Shown: piece after piece, positions 9,956-25,882 of the stretch
Numbering within the stretch: the stretch's first letter is position 1
Layout of the letters: the number at the start of each line of letters is the position of its first letter
Assembly: GCA_043228905.1 (NCBI GenBank)
Contig: JBHGNT010000021.1
Span: forward strand, 3,472,001-3,536,000
Direction: 5' to 3'
Source: Azolla caroliniana
Lineage: Eukaryota; Polypodiophyta
Length of the DNA stretch: 64,000 nucleotides
The notes under the pieces: generated by a model
Database searches by the model: none
What the model saw: only the letters and a program-made list of their open reading frames with translations
Told to the model about the DNA's origin: nothing
Made by a program: the position numbers and the translations under genes

Positions 9956-12900
9956 TCAAGAGAAAGCAGGACAACCGTATACTTCAATGCCAGGGGCAGT
10001 GGGGCATGACGCGAATGGACAATTATCAAGATTTGCCCCCCACCACTGAAGAGAGATGTCCTCCCACCCTAAAAATATATATAACATTATCCCCATAAAA
10101 GCAAGTCCTGCATCTAAGCCTCCAGACAACACATAGTTATACCGTTGCCACCATGCTTTTCTGTATCGGAATATGACAAAACTAAAGAGAAACCCCATTA
10201 CACACCAACTGGTGAAATTGACTGCAGTGGCAGGTGGCATCATGCCGGTAGCACCAATTAAAATGGGCATATTGATTAGCCTTATCCATTTCTGATTCGG
10301 AAAACGTCGGCACAATAGCCATACTAAAAAAGGAGCAATTGCCCCAATAACGAAAAACCAATTCACAGAAGAGTAAAGGCCAAGGTCACCAAAAATTCGC
10401 CGTGGACCAATAAGCCCCCATATGACAGATGCATCAAAGAAGACACGATCGCCAGGACATGTCCAAGGACTATTAGAAGGCAATATAGCTTGATCGCATA
10501 TTCCAGGAATATTCTCAATCATATACCATGCTGTTACTAAATAGGATACAGCTGCAACAGCTGTTCCTACCAGCTGCACAATTCAAAACATTTAAGTGCC
10601 ATTTCAATCATACGTTGACCACAGTAATCACACACAACAAAAGAGCATTTGTTCTTTTTGGCTTTTGAGAGAATTTTCTTTGTACTTTTTTCGACAGCAT
10701 TTCATTGTTCTTCATTCAAGAGCATTGCATTTGCTCTTTCTTTGAGTTGCATTTTCATTCATGTATTAAAGCATTTCTTTTGTTTGGTTTTTAAAATGCA
10801 TTTCATTGGTTGCTGGTTCTTTCTCAAGAACATTACTTTGGTTCCTTTTTCGAGAAGGTTTCTGTGGTTCTTTTTTCAACTGCATTTCCTTCTTTATTTT
10901 TTCCACAGCATTTCATTTCTTTTTTTGTGAAAGCATTTCATTCTTTCTTTTTTCTTTCATTTTCTGGGGATAAATGTATATAGATGGATACCTGGGCCAT
11001 GAACATTGCTCGAGGAGGAACTTTCATGTAGTGCCCAAGCTTGAAATCTTGCAGGAATTCAAGTGCTTGTGACATGCTAATATATCCATAAACTTTGAAG
11101 CATACATTAGCGACTGGGTGTCCAGGATAAAGATAACCAATCAAATACTCGGTAATAATGTTGATGCCAGGTGACTGAAAATCATCAACACACACGAGTG
11201 AAATTAGTAAAGAGAAGTAAAGATTTTCCCAAACAAACTAGTGAAAATAGAAGAGAAAAAATATCAATTTCCCCAGCCCATGAATGAGGTCAGGATAAAA
11301 GCATTGTTTTCTCAACATATGAGTCTCTAAAGGATAAAAAGCATTGAAAACCCAAATTGTTTACTTTATTTAATCACCTGATTTGTTGTTGCTCTTATTA
11401 TCCCAATTGGTAGAGTGAATAGAAATGCAATAATACAAGCCAAAATCACACCCCACCACGGCAGTTGCAACTGCTCATTATAGGTCTCACAAGCAGCTAC
11501 TGCAATGCCAATGGTCACAACAAGAATGCCCAAGAACCATGATTGAGGAACTTGCTTATATTGCCTCATAAGACGTGTATGAACATCGACATTTCGAACC
11601 TTGAAAGCAGCTCTGCTCAGCTCCAAAATATCTCTACACATCAACAAATTTACACTATATTGAATGTCCGTTCAAAAGTGTTCATCATCTTAAACTGCAA
11701 CATGTAATATGGTTGGAAAATGAGATTCAACCTCAAACCATAAACCTTTATAACATGTCCTTTGCTCTCACAATAAACTGTCTCTCGCGATTATTGTTTT
11801 ATTGGACTCATTAGTATGGTCAAGAAGCTAAACCTGTTCCTAAAGCCATCTACCATAATTGCCACATAACTTTACCCACTAATGTTGCACAGTTGGTGAG
11901 AATAACAAACTGGTAAAGGAAACAAGAGTCATATAAAATTCACCTGCCATGGAAGAGTATCACATGAACAACAGTGGCACTGAGAGCTGCAAATCCAATA
12001 CCATATGAAAAGACAAAGAAGGTGCTGAGATGTAATGGTCCATAAGCAGAGTAAGCTGCTTGATCGAGCTGGAAATTTGCATCGATAATCTTTGAGATGT
12101 TGTAAGGTTGACCCGATCCAGTAAAGAGCCGGTCTGAGAAGATAGGAAATTTTCTTGCTTCAAAGACATTTGAGAAATAAGTTAATGGAGTGACTATATA
12201 AACAACAAGGACATAGCCAGCTAGGACATTAGCTATGGCAAACCATGGAGAGGCAAGAGGACTTCCAAGATAGGATGATACTGCCGACCAGTCAAGGCCG
12301 ATTGCACCAAACCCAAGGCCAGAGAGACCAGAGCCCAACTGCTGAGCTAATACAGATTGTGGGTATACCCAACAAAGCCATGATAGGGAGGTAAGCATTG
12401 GGAATAGGTATCCTGGTAGAAGATAATATGCAAAACTGCACACCAATGTAAGAGCAAAAAATTGGTTCCTTGTCAATCCTCCCTTGGGCCGATTGTCTTT
12501 TTCATGCAAAGCCCTGTGAAAGGAAAGATTAGTCCATATTAGTGTCGTGATATCTCTAATGCATCAATTTTCTAACATATAGCTTAGTCCCTAATCCATA
12601 AATCCGTTTTCATATCTTTCAGTCTTTAACACATCAATGTGTTAGAGAATGAATGGTCTGAAATATCCATGTCCATCAATCCTCTTTCATATCATTCAGT
12701 TTCTAACTTATCAGAGCATTAAAGAATGAATGGTCTGAAGTATCCATGCTTGTGAGATCTCTAACACAACATTCCTCTTTAATATCATTCAGTCTCTAGC
12801 ATATCAATGCTTTAGAGAATGAATGGCCCAAAGAATCAATGCATTAGAGAGTAATCTAAAGGATCCATCCATTAGAGAATAAATGGCCCAGAGGATCCAT

Positions 12901-14526
12901 GCACGCATTAGAGAGTGATCCAAAGGGTCCACACGTTAGAGAATGAGCAGCCTGACAAATTACCGCATTAGAAAATGAATGATCCAAAGGATCCATGCAT
13001 CAGTGTCTGATCAGAATAGTCCCTCTCTAATGCATTGATCTTGCAGAACTTTCATTCTCTGATACATTCATCCTTTGGAACATTCATTCTTCGAGTTAGA
13101 AACCACAGCTTTTGAATAAATGATATGCTTACCTAAACAAGGAGACTTGTACCAAGTTTGATGGCCACCACATAGTGGCTGGCTCGACAAGATGTGTACG
13201 GAATACGCCCGCCCACCCGAATCCTAGAACCTTTCCAGTTCAACACTCTAACAACTTCAGGCCAAAAAACCTTCTACCAATTACCACAATACACAATACA
13301 AAAGGGAAAATTAACAAAATACCACCCTAAACCCCAATTTCAAATATTTTAAAACATCCCTATGTGCAATTTCCTTGTATCTCCCTGCAAATTCTCTTTC
13401 CAAATGGGTATATTCAGGATCTCCTGAAGAATTGAAGGTATTTTGATCAATTCCCCCACAAACATCTCTATGCTCTATGCCCCTGCAACCTTTCTTTCTT
13501 GTGGGGGATTTCAGGAAGAATGAGATGCATTTTGGTAAGAAATAAAAGTGATCTGATACTCAAAATCTTTCAATTCAAAAGAGAAACAAAGAAAAAGCAA
13601 AAGCAAAAGTGAGTTAGTTATGTAACCTGTGTAGTAGCAACAATAATAAAGGCGACTGCAAAATTGAGGGTTTTCTTGTAAAAAATCTTCACAACAGTAA
13701 CGATATGAATAGCATAGACACTACCAGCACCCGCATTAGCAAAGATAGTGATAAGAACATGTTCTTTCATATTGAATGGGCCTGGATTAAGAGAAAATCG
13801 CCAATTTGTTCCTGGAAAGCGCATCTTCCGTGTTGGCAATGTGGCGGCCATGAAGCGTCCCAGAGGTAGAACAGCAATTTGGGCAGACACTGCCGTTATA
13901 CTCAGTGGCTCAGTGCGAAACCAAAAAAATTGGTTCAAAACGGAAAGCACAACACATGAAAGAAGACCTAATGTCCACATTCGGAATGTAACAACCGGAA
14001 TCGAAGGGTCGTCTGTGATAGGAACTGTTAATGCTACTTCTTCGATAGGCGATTGATCCTTCTCATACGGAAGCTCTAGTTCAAATTCTTCCTGTTCTTC
14101 CTCATAGTTTTGTTTTCCTTGCTTCTCCTGCCCCTCTTGTTCTTCTTCTCTTTCGACTTCCCAACTCTGTTTTGCCAAAAAGGGAATATTTTCTGGCGAG
14201 CGATAAGATCTGCCCATATTTTGTGTTTCCTGATGAGTAAAGGATCTATCCGTCTTCAGAACTGCCATGGAAGAAAACTTACTTGGATCATTTAACAAGG
14301 AGAAAGAGAAAAGGCATAACTTTTGACCTCCAAAACCAGATCTAATTCCCAACCATATGACCACATCATAGTATTAATGTTTCAGAAAAACAACCCAGAT
14401 ACATATACATACATAAATATATGCAATAATTCAGAAAACAAAACACATATATATAAATGTATGTATGTATATAGAGGGAGAGAGAGACAGAGAGAACTTA
14501 CGTGGGACAGACCTTCCATCCGCCAT
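9956..14526 (-). CDS. OPT-family oligopeptide transporter
   Basis: Seven exons on the minus strand (14526-14502, 14261-13627, 13230-13133, 12513-11944, 11633-11378, 11174-10992, 10573-9956) join in frame to 794 aa, with GT/AG borders throughout. The family imports oligopeptides, glutathione or metal-chelate complexes with protons across the plasma membrane or an internal membrane. Both family hallmarks are present: [14 protein letters not shown] in exon 2 and the KIPPR-type motif as [14 protein letters not shown] in exon 6. Other conserved blocks are [55 protein letters not shown] and the Cys-rich end [18 protein letters not shown]. Many hydrophobic segments follow the usual OPT pattern of about 14-16 helices. 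The N-terminal tail is acidic, rich in Glu and Gln, and longer than average. The start is an ATG in a 25-nt first exon; a Met at the exon 2 border would be the alternative start. Closest to plant OPT1-9, not to the YSL subgroup. Subtype and substrate are not determinable here. Confidence 0.92.
10625..10975. repeat. T-rich imperfect repeat in OPT intron 6
   Basis: The plus strand repeats variants of GAGCATTTCATTTGTTCTTT about ten times inside the last intron of the transporter gene. The reading frame crossing it is only a translation of this low-complexity DNA. Confidence 0.5.
12590..13095. repeat. Diverged short-unit repeat in OPT intron 3, with an inverted end
   Basis: Within the intron between exons 3 and 4, the phrases ATTAGAGAATGAATGGCC and AAAGGATCCATGCAT recur many times in slightly changed form. 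At 13021-13095 the complementary orientation appears (CTCTCTAATGCATTGATC, CATTCATCCTTTGGAAC), so part of the intron could fold on itself. Confidence 0.6.
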
Positions 14527-14585
14527 GGCTAAATCTCTGCGTTTAGATTCTTCTTCCTCTCTTCCTTCTCTTTCTTTTCTGTGGC

Positions 14586-14587
<2 letters not shown>

Positions 14588-14622
<35 letters not shown>

Positions 14623-14736
14623 CCCTGTTTTTCTCCTGTTTTCAAGAGATAAAATCCAGTAGCTATATTATTTGCTCAGAGAAGTTTAGGAAAATCCCAA
14701 AATTAGCCCTCTTCTTTTTCTTAATCCTGAAATTGA

Positions 14737-14782
<46 letters not shown>
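14588..14782. repeat. Two CT/GA microsatellites at the OPT 5' end
   Basis: (CT)n at about 14590-14620 and about 14738-14781 lie 65-255 bp before the OPT ATG. On the coding (minus) strand they are GA repeats, in the 5' UTR or core promoter. Confidence 0.75.
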
Positions 14783-14784
<2 letters not shown>

Positions 14785-15049
14785 GTAAAAAGCACACAAT
14801 TATATTCATTGTAATTTGTATGTAAAACCCACTCTTACAACTTCTTAATCTTCTTTATCTCTACCATCTATTGTTGACAGTGGGACATCTCGCCAAATGC
14901 CATTAGAAAACCTAAATATTATGCAACTGAGCAAATGATCCTCAAAGGCCTCTCACGTCCCAAAATTCCACATGAGAATGCCTAACGTTCAACTTCTTCA
15001 CATAGGCTTTACCTACCCATGTCTACAGTCGAACATGAAAGCATTACGC
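14783..15049. other. Upstream of OPT, nothing recognised
   Basis: AT-rich sequence with no coding signal; it may hold the distal OPT promoter. Confidence 0.4.
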
Positions 15050-16450
15050 ATCTTCCGATTCTGTTGCAGTCCCCAGGTATCGTAAAAATTGGAATAAGAT
15101 CTCCCTCCAACTTGTCATTCTAACCAGTTTGAACATATTGAACAAAAACCCATTGTTGAGGCCACGAATAACAACGAGATAAAACATGTCAAATCTCCTA
15201 TCAGTACTTCCAAACGGTAATATGTGTTATATGGCATCTAATGAACCTATGTGTATTGTCCTCCAATGGAATGGTGCAAAAGAAGCACGTACTTGACCCT
15301 AGTCATCTTCTCCTAAAGGTTGAACCTTATGGGAGCCCAACAATCACAACTCTCCATATGAATTACCTTTGCACGAAATGGCAAATGGGAACGCCAACCA
15401 TTTTGCAATGTTTTCCACCACCTTGCATTCGACTTACATATATATCACGCCCTTTTGTTTTAGGTGATAGTCAATAAAACGATGACATTGCATCATGATA
15501 CAATATATTTGTAGTGACCTTTAATAAGCGCGTACCATCCTTTGATCGCCAATCCACCCAAGGCACACCATTTGTTTTCATTGGCAAAGATACATGATGC
15601 AACAATGGTATAAATCTTGTGATTTCTCCCAACTAAATCCATAATTGGGGAGATAAACATAACCATCATTTAGCATCTTCAAATTTTGACAATCATTGAG
15701 ATTCATTATCAATTATAGCAATGGGCCCGATTTTGGCTCAAACCTAACTGAATCATTAAGCCATTGTTTAACGGTTTATCAGTTCCAATATAATTAAATG
15801 GTTTGGTTCAATTATTATTGAACATTTTGGTTCTAATACTCGAGTTTATCGATTGATAGGTTTTAAGTGGTTCAATTTAATGGTTGACACATATCTCGTA
15901 AATTGATCTTGTTGACACATATCTTTTAATAATGCAAATCTATGGGCCATCAAATGCATTTCTAAATTAAATATTAGTAACAACTCCTCCTAACCATTTG
16001 GGAGTATTGAAATGATCCCATGAAATCCACGTAACTCCAACGTTTTCTCTCTTCCGATACAACATAAACCGAAGACGTTGCAACAATGTTTGCAATGACT
16101 TCTTAGTCCAAGGGAGTTATGGTAAAAAGTATAATAACACGGGTATCATGCATGATACATTGCACTACTTTGATCCGTACATGTAATGACCATAATTGAG
16201 ACATCCAATACGTCAAATTCGCCTTCAATTTACCACAAATCAAGAAATCCAATTGCACATTTGTAACATCAACACTAAATGGATATACCCCAAATTCCAA
16301 CAAGTTGATCCTCGTGTAATCACTAACCCTTGTCATCCCAAACATTCCAAATCACTCTTCATATACGAAATAAGGCGAGACTTCCTCCAATTTATATGTA
16401 ACCCTAGATCCAAGGCAAGTTGATCCCAAACTTACATACTCCTTTCTATA
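15050..16450 (-). mobile_element. L1-type LINE relic (late RT plus zf-RVT)
   Basis: On the minus strand, around 16400-16100, the translation includes LGLHINWRKSRLI and then KLKANLTYWMSQLWSLHVRI, KVVQCIMH. These match the segment just after the catalytic core of plant L1 reverse transcriptases (K+N..KS.L.., then KL..W....LS..GR..L++.V+). Further down, at about 15430-15190, broken frames give FRAK, FIWRVV, GLP, FRRR, CFFC, LEDNTHRF and VWKY, the zf-RVT pattern. There are many stops and frame changes. Nothing indicates activity. Confidence 0.55.
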
Positions 16451-17440
16451 TTTCTTTTTCAGGCCTGAAGAAACATAAAATAATCATCAATTGGGGGTTG
16501 TGCCACTAGTTGTCCCCCAAAAAGAAGCTACAAAGCCAAAACGTTACCACTACATGCAAATTTGAACAACCTTGTGGCACCATCTACTAGCCCCCTAAGT
16601 TGCCTACAAATGTGAAAGTGAGTTTCCAAAACAATTAATTAAAAAGGCACAAGAAACCATCTAATGACACACACATAATTAAAGCTTTTCAAGGGAAAGT
16701 ATGTGTGCTCTATTATTGATGACCCTAAAATTGAAAGGATAATGGAAAACCTATAGTAATGGAGGGCCAAAATTAGCAAATTGTTGTGTAGGAATATATA
16801 GACGAAATCATGGATGTATTGCATCTAAATAGCGAATCCATATTTCACATTTTTAGAAATATCTCAACGATAAGAGTGGACAACTAGCACGACGTCTCCA
16901 ATGTCTAAAGCATATATAATATTCGAAGACGTTTGCACAACTAGCACGGTATAATGTTGGCATTGTGTATTGAGAGGCCAAATTTGCATGTTAAGAAAGA
17001 AGACAATATAGAGAAGGATCTTACATCAATGTTTGCAATTGATTATGCTAGTTGGAGCAATATTGACATAGAGTAATACTTGTAAGTTGTTGCATGGTTA
17101 CTTTTTAATAGATAACAATTACATTATTCGCCTTACATTGGTAATTTACAGGGTCATTGGTGATGAGAAATTGACACATGATTTACAAAGTGGCATGTCA
17201 AGGCACCTCAAAACAATATATTCCTTGTATTGCCTTCATAGAGATTCTAGAACATGCAATACCTTTTGGAAAAATAGGATTTAGATAGCTTTCTAAAATT
17301 ATAGCCCTATGAAAGTGATACCATCATGAGTGCCTTATTGAATGACAAACCTCTGGTATCCAAATTCCCAAAACATGTAGGTTTTAAAGTAACTTCTTAC
17401 AACAATAGTTTGTGTTTTTTTAGAGATCGTGTAGATCTCA
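16451..17440. other. Intergenic, nothing recognised
   Basis: AT-rich DNA without supported genes, RNA genes or repeats. Confidence 0.4.
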
Positions 17441-17479
17441 TTAGCTTTTTAATTTAGGAATATAATTAAATTATCAACA

Positions 17480-18469
17480 TTAGTTGTAGGTTCCGGGCAT
17501 GTGAGAAGGACCTGGGACATCGTTGAGAGGATGGGTGGTACAAGGAGGGGTTGAGCCAACAATATTAATGTTAGGTGGTGGTGTTGACACATTTTTATAC
17601 TTTTCAACATCGATGTTATCCTTCCGTGAAGGTGGTGGAAAGCCATGTCGCTCACACCACTTACACTTGGGCATACTTATATGAGAAAGCTCTTGGTTGC
17701 AATGTCCATGATGATGGCGAGTTGCTCCAATGTTTAAAATACCATGTTGTGGAAATTGCTTTGTTGATATATCATCATATGATATGATTGAAGCACTTGG
17801 AGGTACAAACGATGATGGACTTGGATGTCGACTTTCACACTTCCACATATGAGAATGCTTGTGAACATGGTCCTTATGGTGATGGTGGGGTTGATGATGA
17901 TGAGGATGAGGAGGATGAGGATGAACCTTCTTGAACGATCTCTTTAAAGTATCATATTCCATGGACTCATTAAGTTTTTTAGGGCTCTTTGTAATTATTA
18001 TATCATTCATAGTGATAATATTACTAGAACTTGCAAGATGCGATAAGTGGGGATGACAATGAGGACGATGAAGAAAAGGTACACTGTTTAAATAAATATG
18101 TTTCAAAGGCTTATGATGCCCAAGGGAGTGATGATGATGATGCCTTTTCATCAATGTTTTCATGTTCTTCTTCTTCTTGTTCATATGCATCATAATAGTA
18201 TGTTTGTGGTAATGTCCTCCACCCATGATTTCAATGAAGAAAAAGGCCAACTTGATGAAGGCGCAGAAGTATTTAGTTAGTCCTTTAACTATTATAAAAG
18301 TTTGTGAGTTGTTCTCTATGTAGTGTAGAAGTATAAGTGTCTTTTTATATCCGTTTTTTCCCTTTCCCTTTGCCTTGCAGTCCACTCCATTCCATTCTTT
18401 GCCTTGCGTTGCACTTTCACATCCTTTAGAGTCACGATATCTTTTTCTTTTTTCCTTCAGCTTTTTCAC
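17480..18469 (-). CDS. Histidine-rich hypothetical protein
   Basis: I do not recognise this protein. The open frame is 329 aa on the minus strand. A more natural start may be the Met at about 18223 (MGGGHYHKHT), which would give about 247 aa, because the first 80 residues are lysine-rich and then hydrophobic (IKLAFFFIEI) with no family likeness. After that point His is very frequent, in runs such as RHHHHHSLGHH and HPHPPHPHHHQPHHHH. There are Cys/His pairs that could hold metal: MWKCESRH, HHHGHC and PKCKWCERHGF. The tail is Pro-rich and ends NDVPGPSHMPGTYN. That end faintly recalls small secreted peptide precursors (PIP or CEP types with GPS or PGxS), but that is speculation. The long open frame in AT-rich DNA and the mix of His codons (CAT and CAC) argue against simple microsatellite translation. 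It may be a real gene, a single exon of one, or chance. Confidence 0.45.
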   Translation of the reverse strand: MKKLKEKRKRYRDSKGCESATQGKEWNGVDCKAKGKGKNGYKKTLILLHYIENNSQTFIIVKGLTKYFCAFIKLAFFFIEIMGGGHYHKHTIMMHMNKKKKNMKTLMKRHHHHHSLGHHKPLKHIYLNSVPFLHRPHCHPHLSHLASSSNIITMNDIIITKSPKKLNESMEYDTLKRSFKKVHPHPPHPHHHQPHHHHKDHVHKHSHMWKCESRHPSPSSFVPPSASIISYDDISTKQFPQHGILNIGATRHHHGHCNQELSHISMPKCKWCERHGFPPPSRKDNIDVEKYKNVSTPPPNINIVGSTPPCTTHPLNDVPGPSHMPGTYN

Positions 18470-19110
18470 CCAGCGATGCTGTTATTTATTTGGCTCGTTG
18501 ACTTGTGATGAGTGCTAGTGTAATGAAAGTGATGCCAATAAATAAGTTTTGAAAACCAAGAAACCAAAAGTCATTCAAACAAGGGGTGATACAATTGTTT
18601 TAAACTTCTATTTTGAAGTTCACACATACACATACATGTGTACCCAAATGTGGAACCATGGGTATTCATCCCAAAGTGGTGAACAACATGTGCTACATAA
18701 GATGTAATGTTACAATACAACAAAACAAGCGAAGAGATGAAATGAAAATGGTGTGCAACATGCACATTTTTACATCAATGTGGTTTTTAAGTGTTGATGC
18801 TAAATGTTGGCATTAAGTTTATGATACATGTCTTTGAATGGTACAAAATTGTCATTATCTTTGAATGATGAATTTGAGGTTAAGATTTCAAAGATATTAC
18901 TTAAGGCCGGAGTCACAACGAATGGGTGAGGCTTATGATGACGATGTTACGTCATCTCATCAATCGAAAGAACAACGGATATCATATTTCATGAAGTGAA
19001 ACAAATATAGAGATGTTGTGAAGTCACTATACTAGAACTCATGTTATAAGGGTACCATCCATGATATTATTAGTGGGAGATCTCAAACCCAAGCTAAAAA
19101 ATGCACGAGG
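18470..19110. other. Intergenic, nothing recognised
   Basis: No gene or element was identified. AT-rich, with short CATA-type tracts. Confidence 0.4.
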
Positions 19111-19560
19111 TTACTAGTGGGAAACACAAACACAAACATGCATGGATACAAAGACACGCATGCATATACACACTCACAAACAGATGCACATGCATACAAC
19201 ACATGCATGGATACAAACACACTCATGCATAGATGCACTCCTAAACATATGCAGATGCATACAAACACATGCATGGATACAAACACACTCATGCATAGAT
19301 GCACTCCTAAACATATGTAGATGCATACAAACACACTCATGCATAGATGCACTCACAAACATATGCACACACATAGAGACATACACATGCATCGATACAA
19401 ACACACTCATACATAGATGCACTCATAAGCATGTGCACGTGCATACAAACACATGCACACACATAGAGACATACACATGCATACAAACACAGTCATGCAT
19501 AGATGCACTCACAAACATATACACATGCATATGCAAATACATTCATTCACGAGCGCACAC
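19111..19560. repeat. 66-bp CATGCA-rich tandem array upstream of GAPB
   Basis: Two near-identical 66-bp units start at about 19204 and 19270 with GCATGGATACAAACACACTC and are flanked by several diverged units. Each unit contains several ATGCAT or CATGCA words and GATGCACTC. The array ends in an (AC)n run. Long frames on both strands only translate the repeat. Confidence 0.8.
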
Positions 19561-19568
19561 ACACACGT

Positions 19569-19610
<42 letters not shown>

Positions 19611-19802
19611 GCAGACATAAGTGGCATGATCGCACAGATACACGAGTTTTTTGGTATTTATGTAGTAACTCGATACAAAGGATTGAAGGCAGAGAAGGAG
19701 ATGAGGTGAAGCTTGAAGACCACATAAAAATGAAAAAGAGAAGACAAGACAAGTGGCAAGCAATGAGAACCTCATCCACACACACACACACACACACACA
19801 CA
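19555..19802. repeat. (AC)n microsatellites upstream of GAPB
   Basis: (AC)n at about 19556-19609 and about 19776-19802. The second lies 120 bp before the GAPB start codon and so is in its 5' UTR or core promoter. Confidence 0.85.
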
Positions 19803-19922
19803 AAGAGTTGGTGGTTATGAAAATAAATAAACAGAACATTGAGAAACACTCTCTGAAAAGCCAAGGAGTGGGAAAAACAGAGTATACTCTGGTTATCTCT
19901 ACATCCCAAAGCCTCTCTGGCT

Positions 19923-24391
<4,469 letters not shown>

Positions 24392-25882
24392 ATGTCGCTC
24401 TTTAATTGGGGCTTCATTTTCATTTGTTCCTTGAACACTAAGAGTTGTTACCAAAGGAATTCTTTGGTCGTAACGGCTCTAATGAGACATTAAGGTTGTA
24501 TATTAGCCTTCTAAAATTCATTTGCTCCATCTTTGTATATCATATAACTTGATATAAAGGCTTTTTATTTCGAATAATTTAGAATTTGTATAAAGGAAGG
24601 CTTTCGTGTTAGACATTGCACAAAATAAATGCAATTAACTCTAAGATGTGTTATGAATACATACATTTATAAATTCATAGGAAGCTGTTCAAACTTGAAT
24701 TGTGTTGAGCCAAAATTTAACGCTATGATGTTCACACAACGTATGATGTGTTGGCAAGTCGTAAAGGGCGAAGAAATTGATTGGACATACATTTTGACTG
24801 GATGTATTCTCAAAACATGTTGATCATGCAAAACTTTTGTCCGTCTTGAAAGATCTCGGGATAAAACGTTTGTCCTAATTTTTTTCCAACTAATTTATCT
24901 TTACCGCAAATTGGTTTGTACACCGAGTTTAGGGTTTAGGGTTTAGGTGATCTAGCCTTGATGAATGCATTAGTATGTGGTGCATTGGGGACTCTCATTT
25001 TAGTTCCTGTCATGTGTTGAAACCTCACCAATGATTGCTTCAAACATTCTTTTGGTCCCAACGTTTTATTCTCATGTGCTCTCGTTACTTGAAATCATTC
25101 AGCTTGTGGGTTCAATAATATATTCATTATTATATGTTTATGACAAGAAATTGGCTAGAGGAGTTGCTAAACACTTTGTAGCTCAGAGGAATAGCTCTAG
25201 AGCCTAGACCATCATGAAAGAAATCATTGATCACACTAATACATGTTCCCTATTCACCACTCACCAATATGTACAGAAAACAATCATCCTGATTCCCATC
25301 CTCAAACCCCACCAAACTAGTATATTTTTCACATCTCTAATATTATGAATCATGATAAGTCTTTGTTAGCTTTTCAACTTAGATTCTTCGCTTGTGATCT
25401 CATCTAGCTTCGACATTTTATGCTACCAACAAAATTGTCAAAACAGACTAGTCCTTGTCACAAACATAGTAAAAAGTTCTTGTCACAAACAAAGATTGTC
25501 TAAATTAAGGTAGATTACAATGTAGAGAGAACCTATTCATCACAAACATAATAGTACAATTATTAGGATTGAAAGCACAATTTCATTTTAATTTATTTTA
25601 GTACAAACCATAATGAATCCAATAATAGTGTGTGCATCAATGAAAAGTGAAAGATTTTGTGAGTAGGATTGTGTTAAAACCATCAACAGCCTAATATAAG
25701 AATATATTCGGCTCGGAGTAGAGTTCCAACTTTTTGTGCTACCAAGGCAATAGAAGACCACTAGTAAACCGATGATTTTGATTTGATGGAGGTAAGAAAA
25801 GAGTGGGCTCAAGGCTCTTTGTACAAGAATTTGGCTTTATATACAATGAGCCATCGTCAAATGAGCATTGTAGCAACTTTAT
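24392..25882. other. Intergenic with a short telomere-type repeat
   Basis: The first 200 bp are probably GAPB 3' UTR. At about 24929-24947 there are nearly three units of TTTAGGG (GTTTAGGGTTTAGGGTTTAG), a telo-box-like or interstitial telomere repeat. Otherwise no gene is seen. The right end holds the 3' UTR of the minus-strand dioxygenase. Confidence 0.5.

Noticed and set aside
10649-10930. Phe-rich 93-codon frame
   Set aside because: T-rich repeat inside the last intron of the OPT gene.
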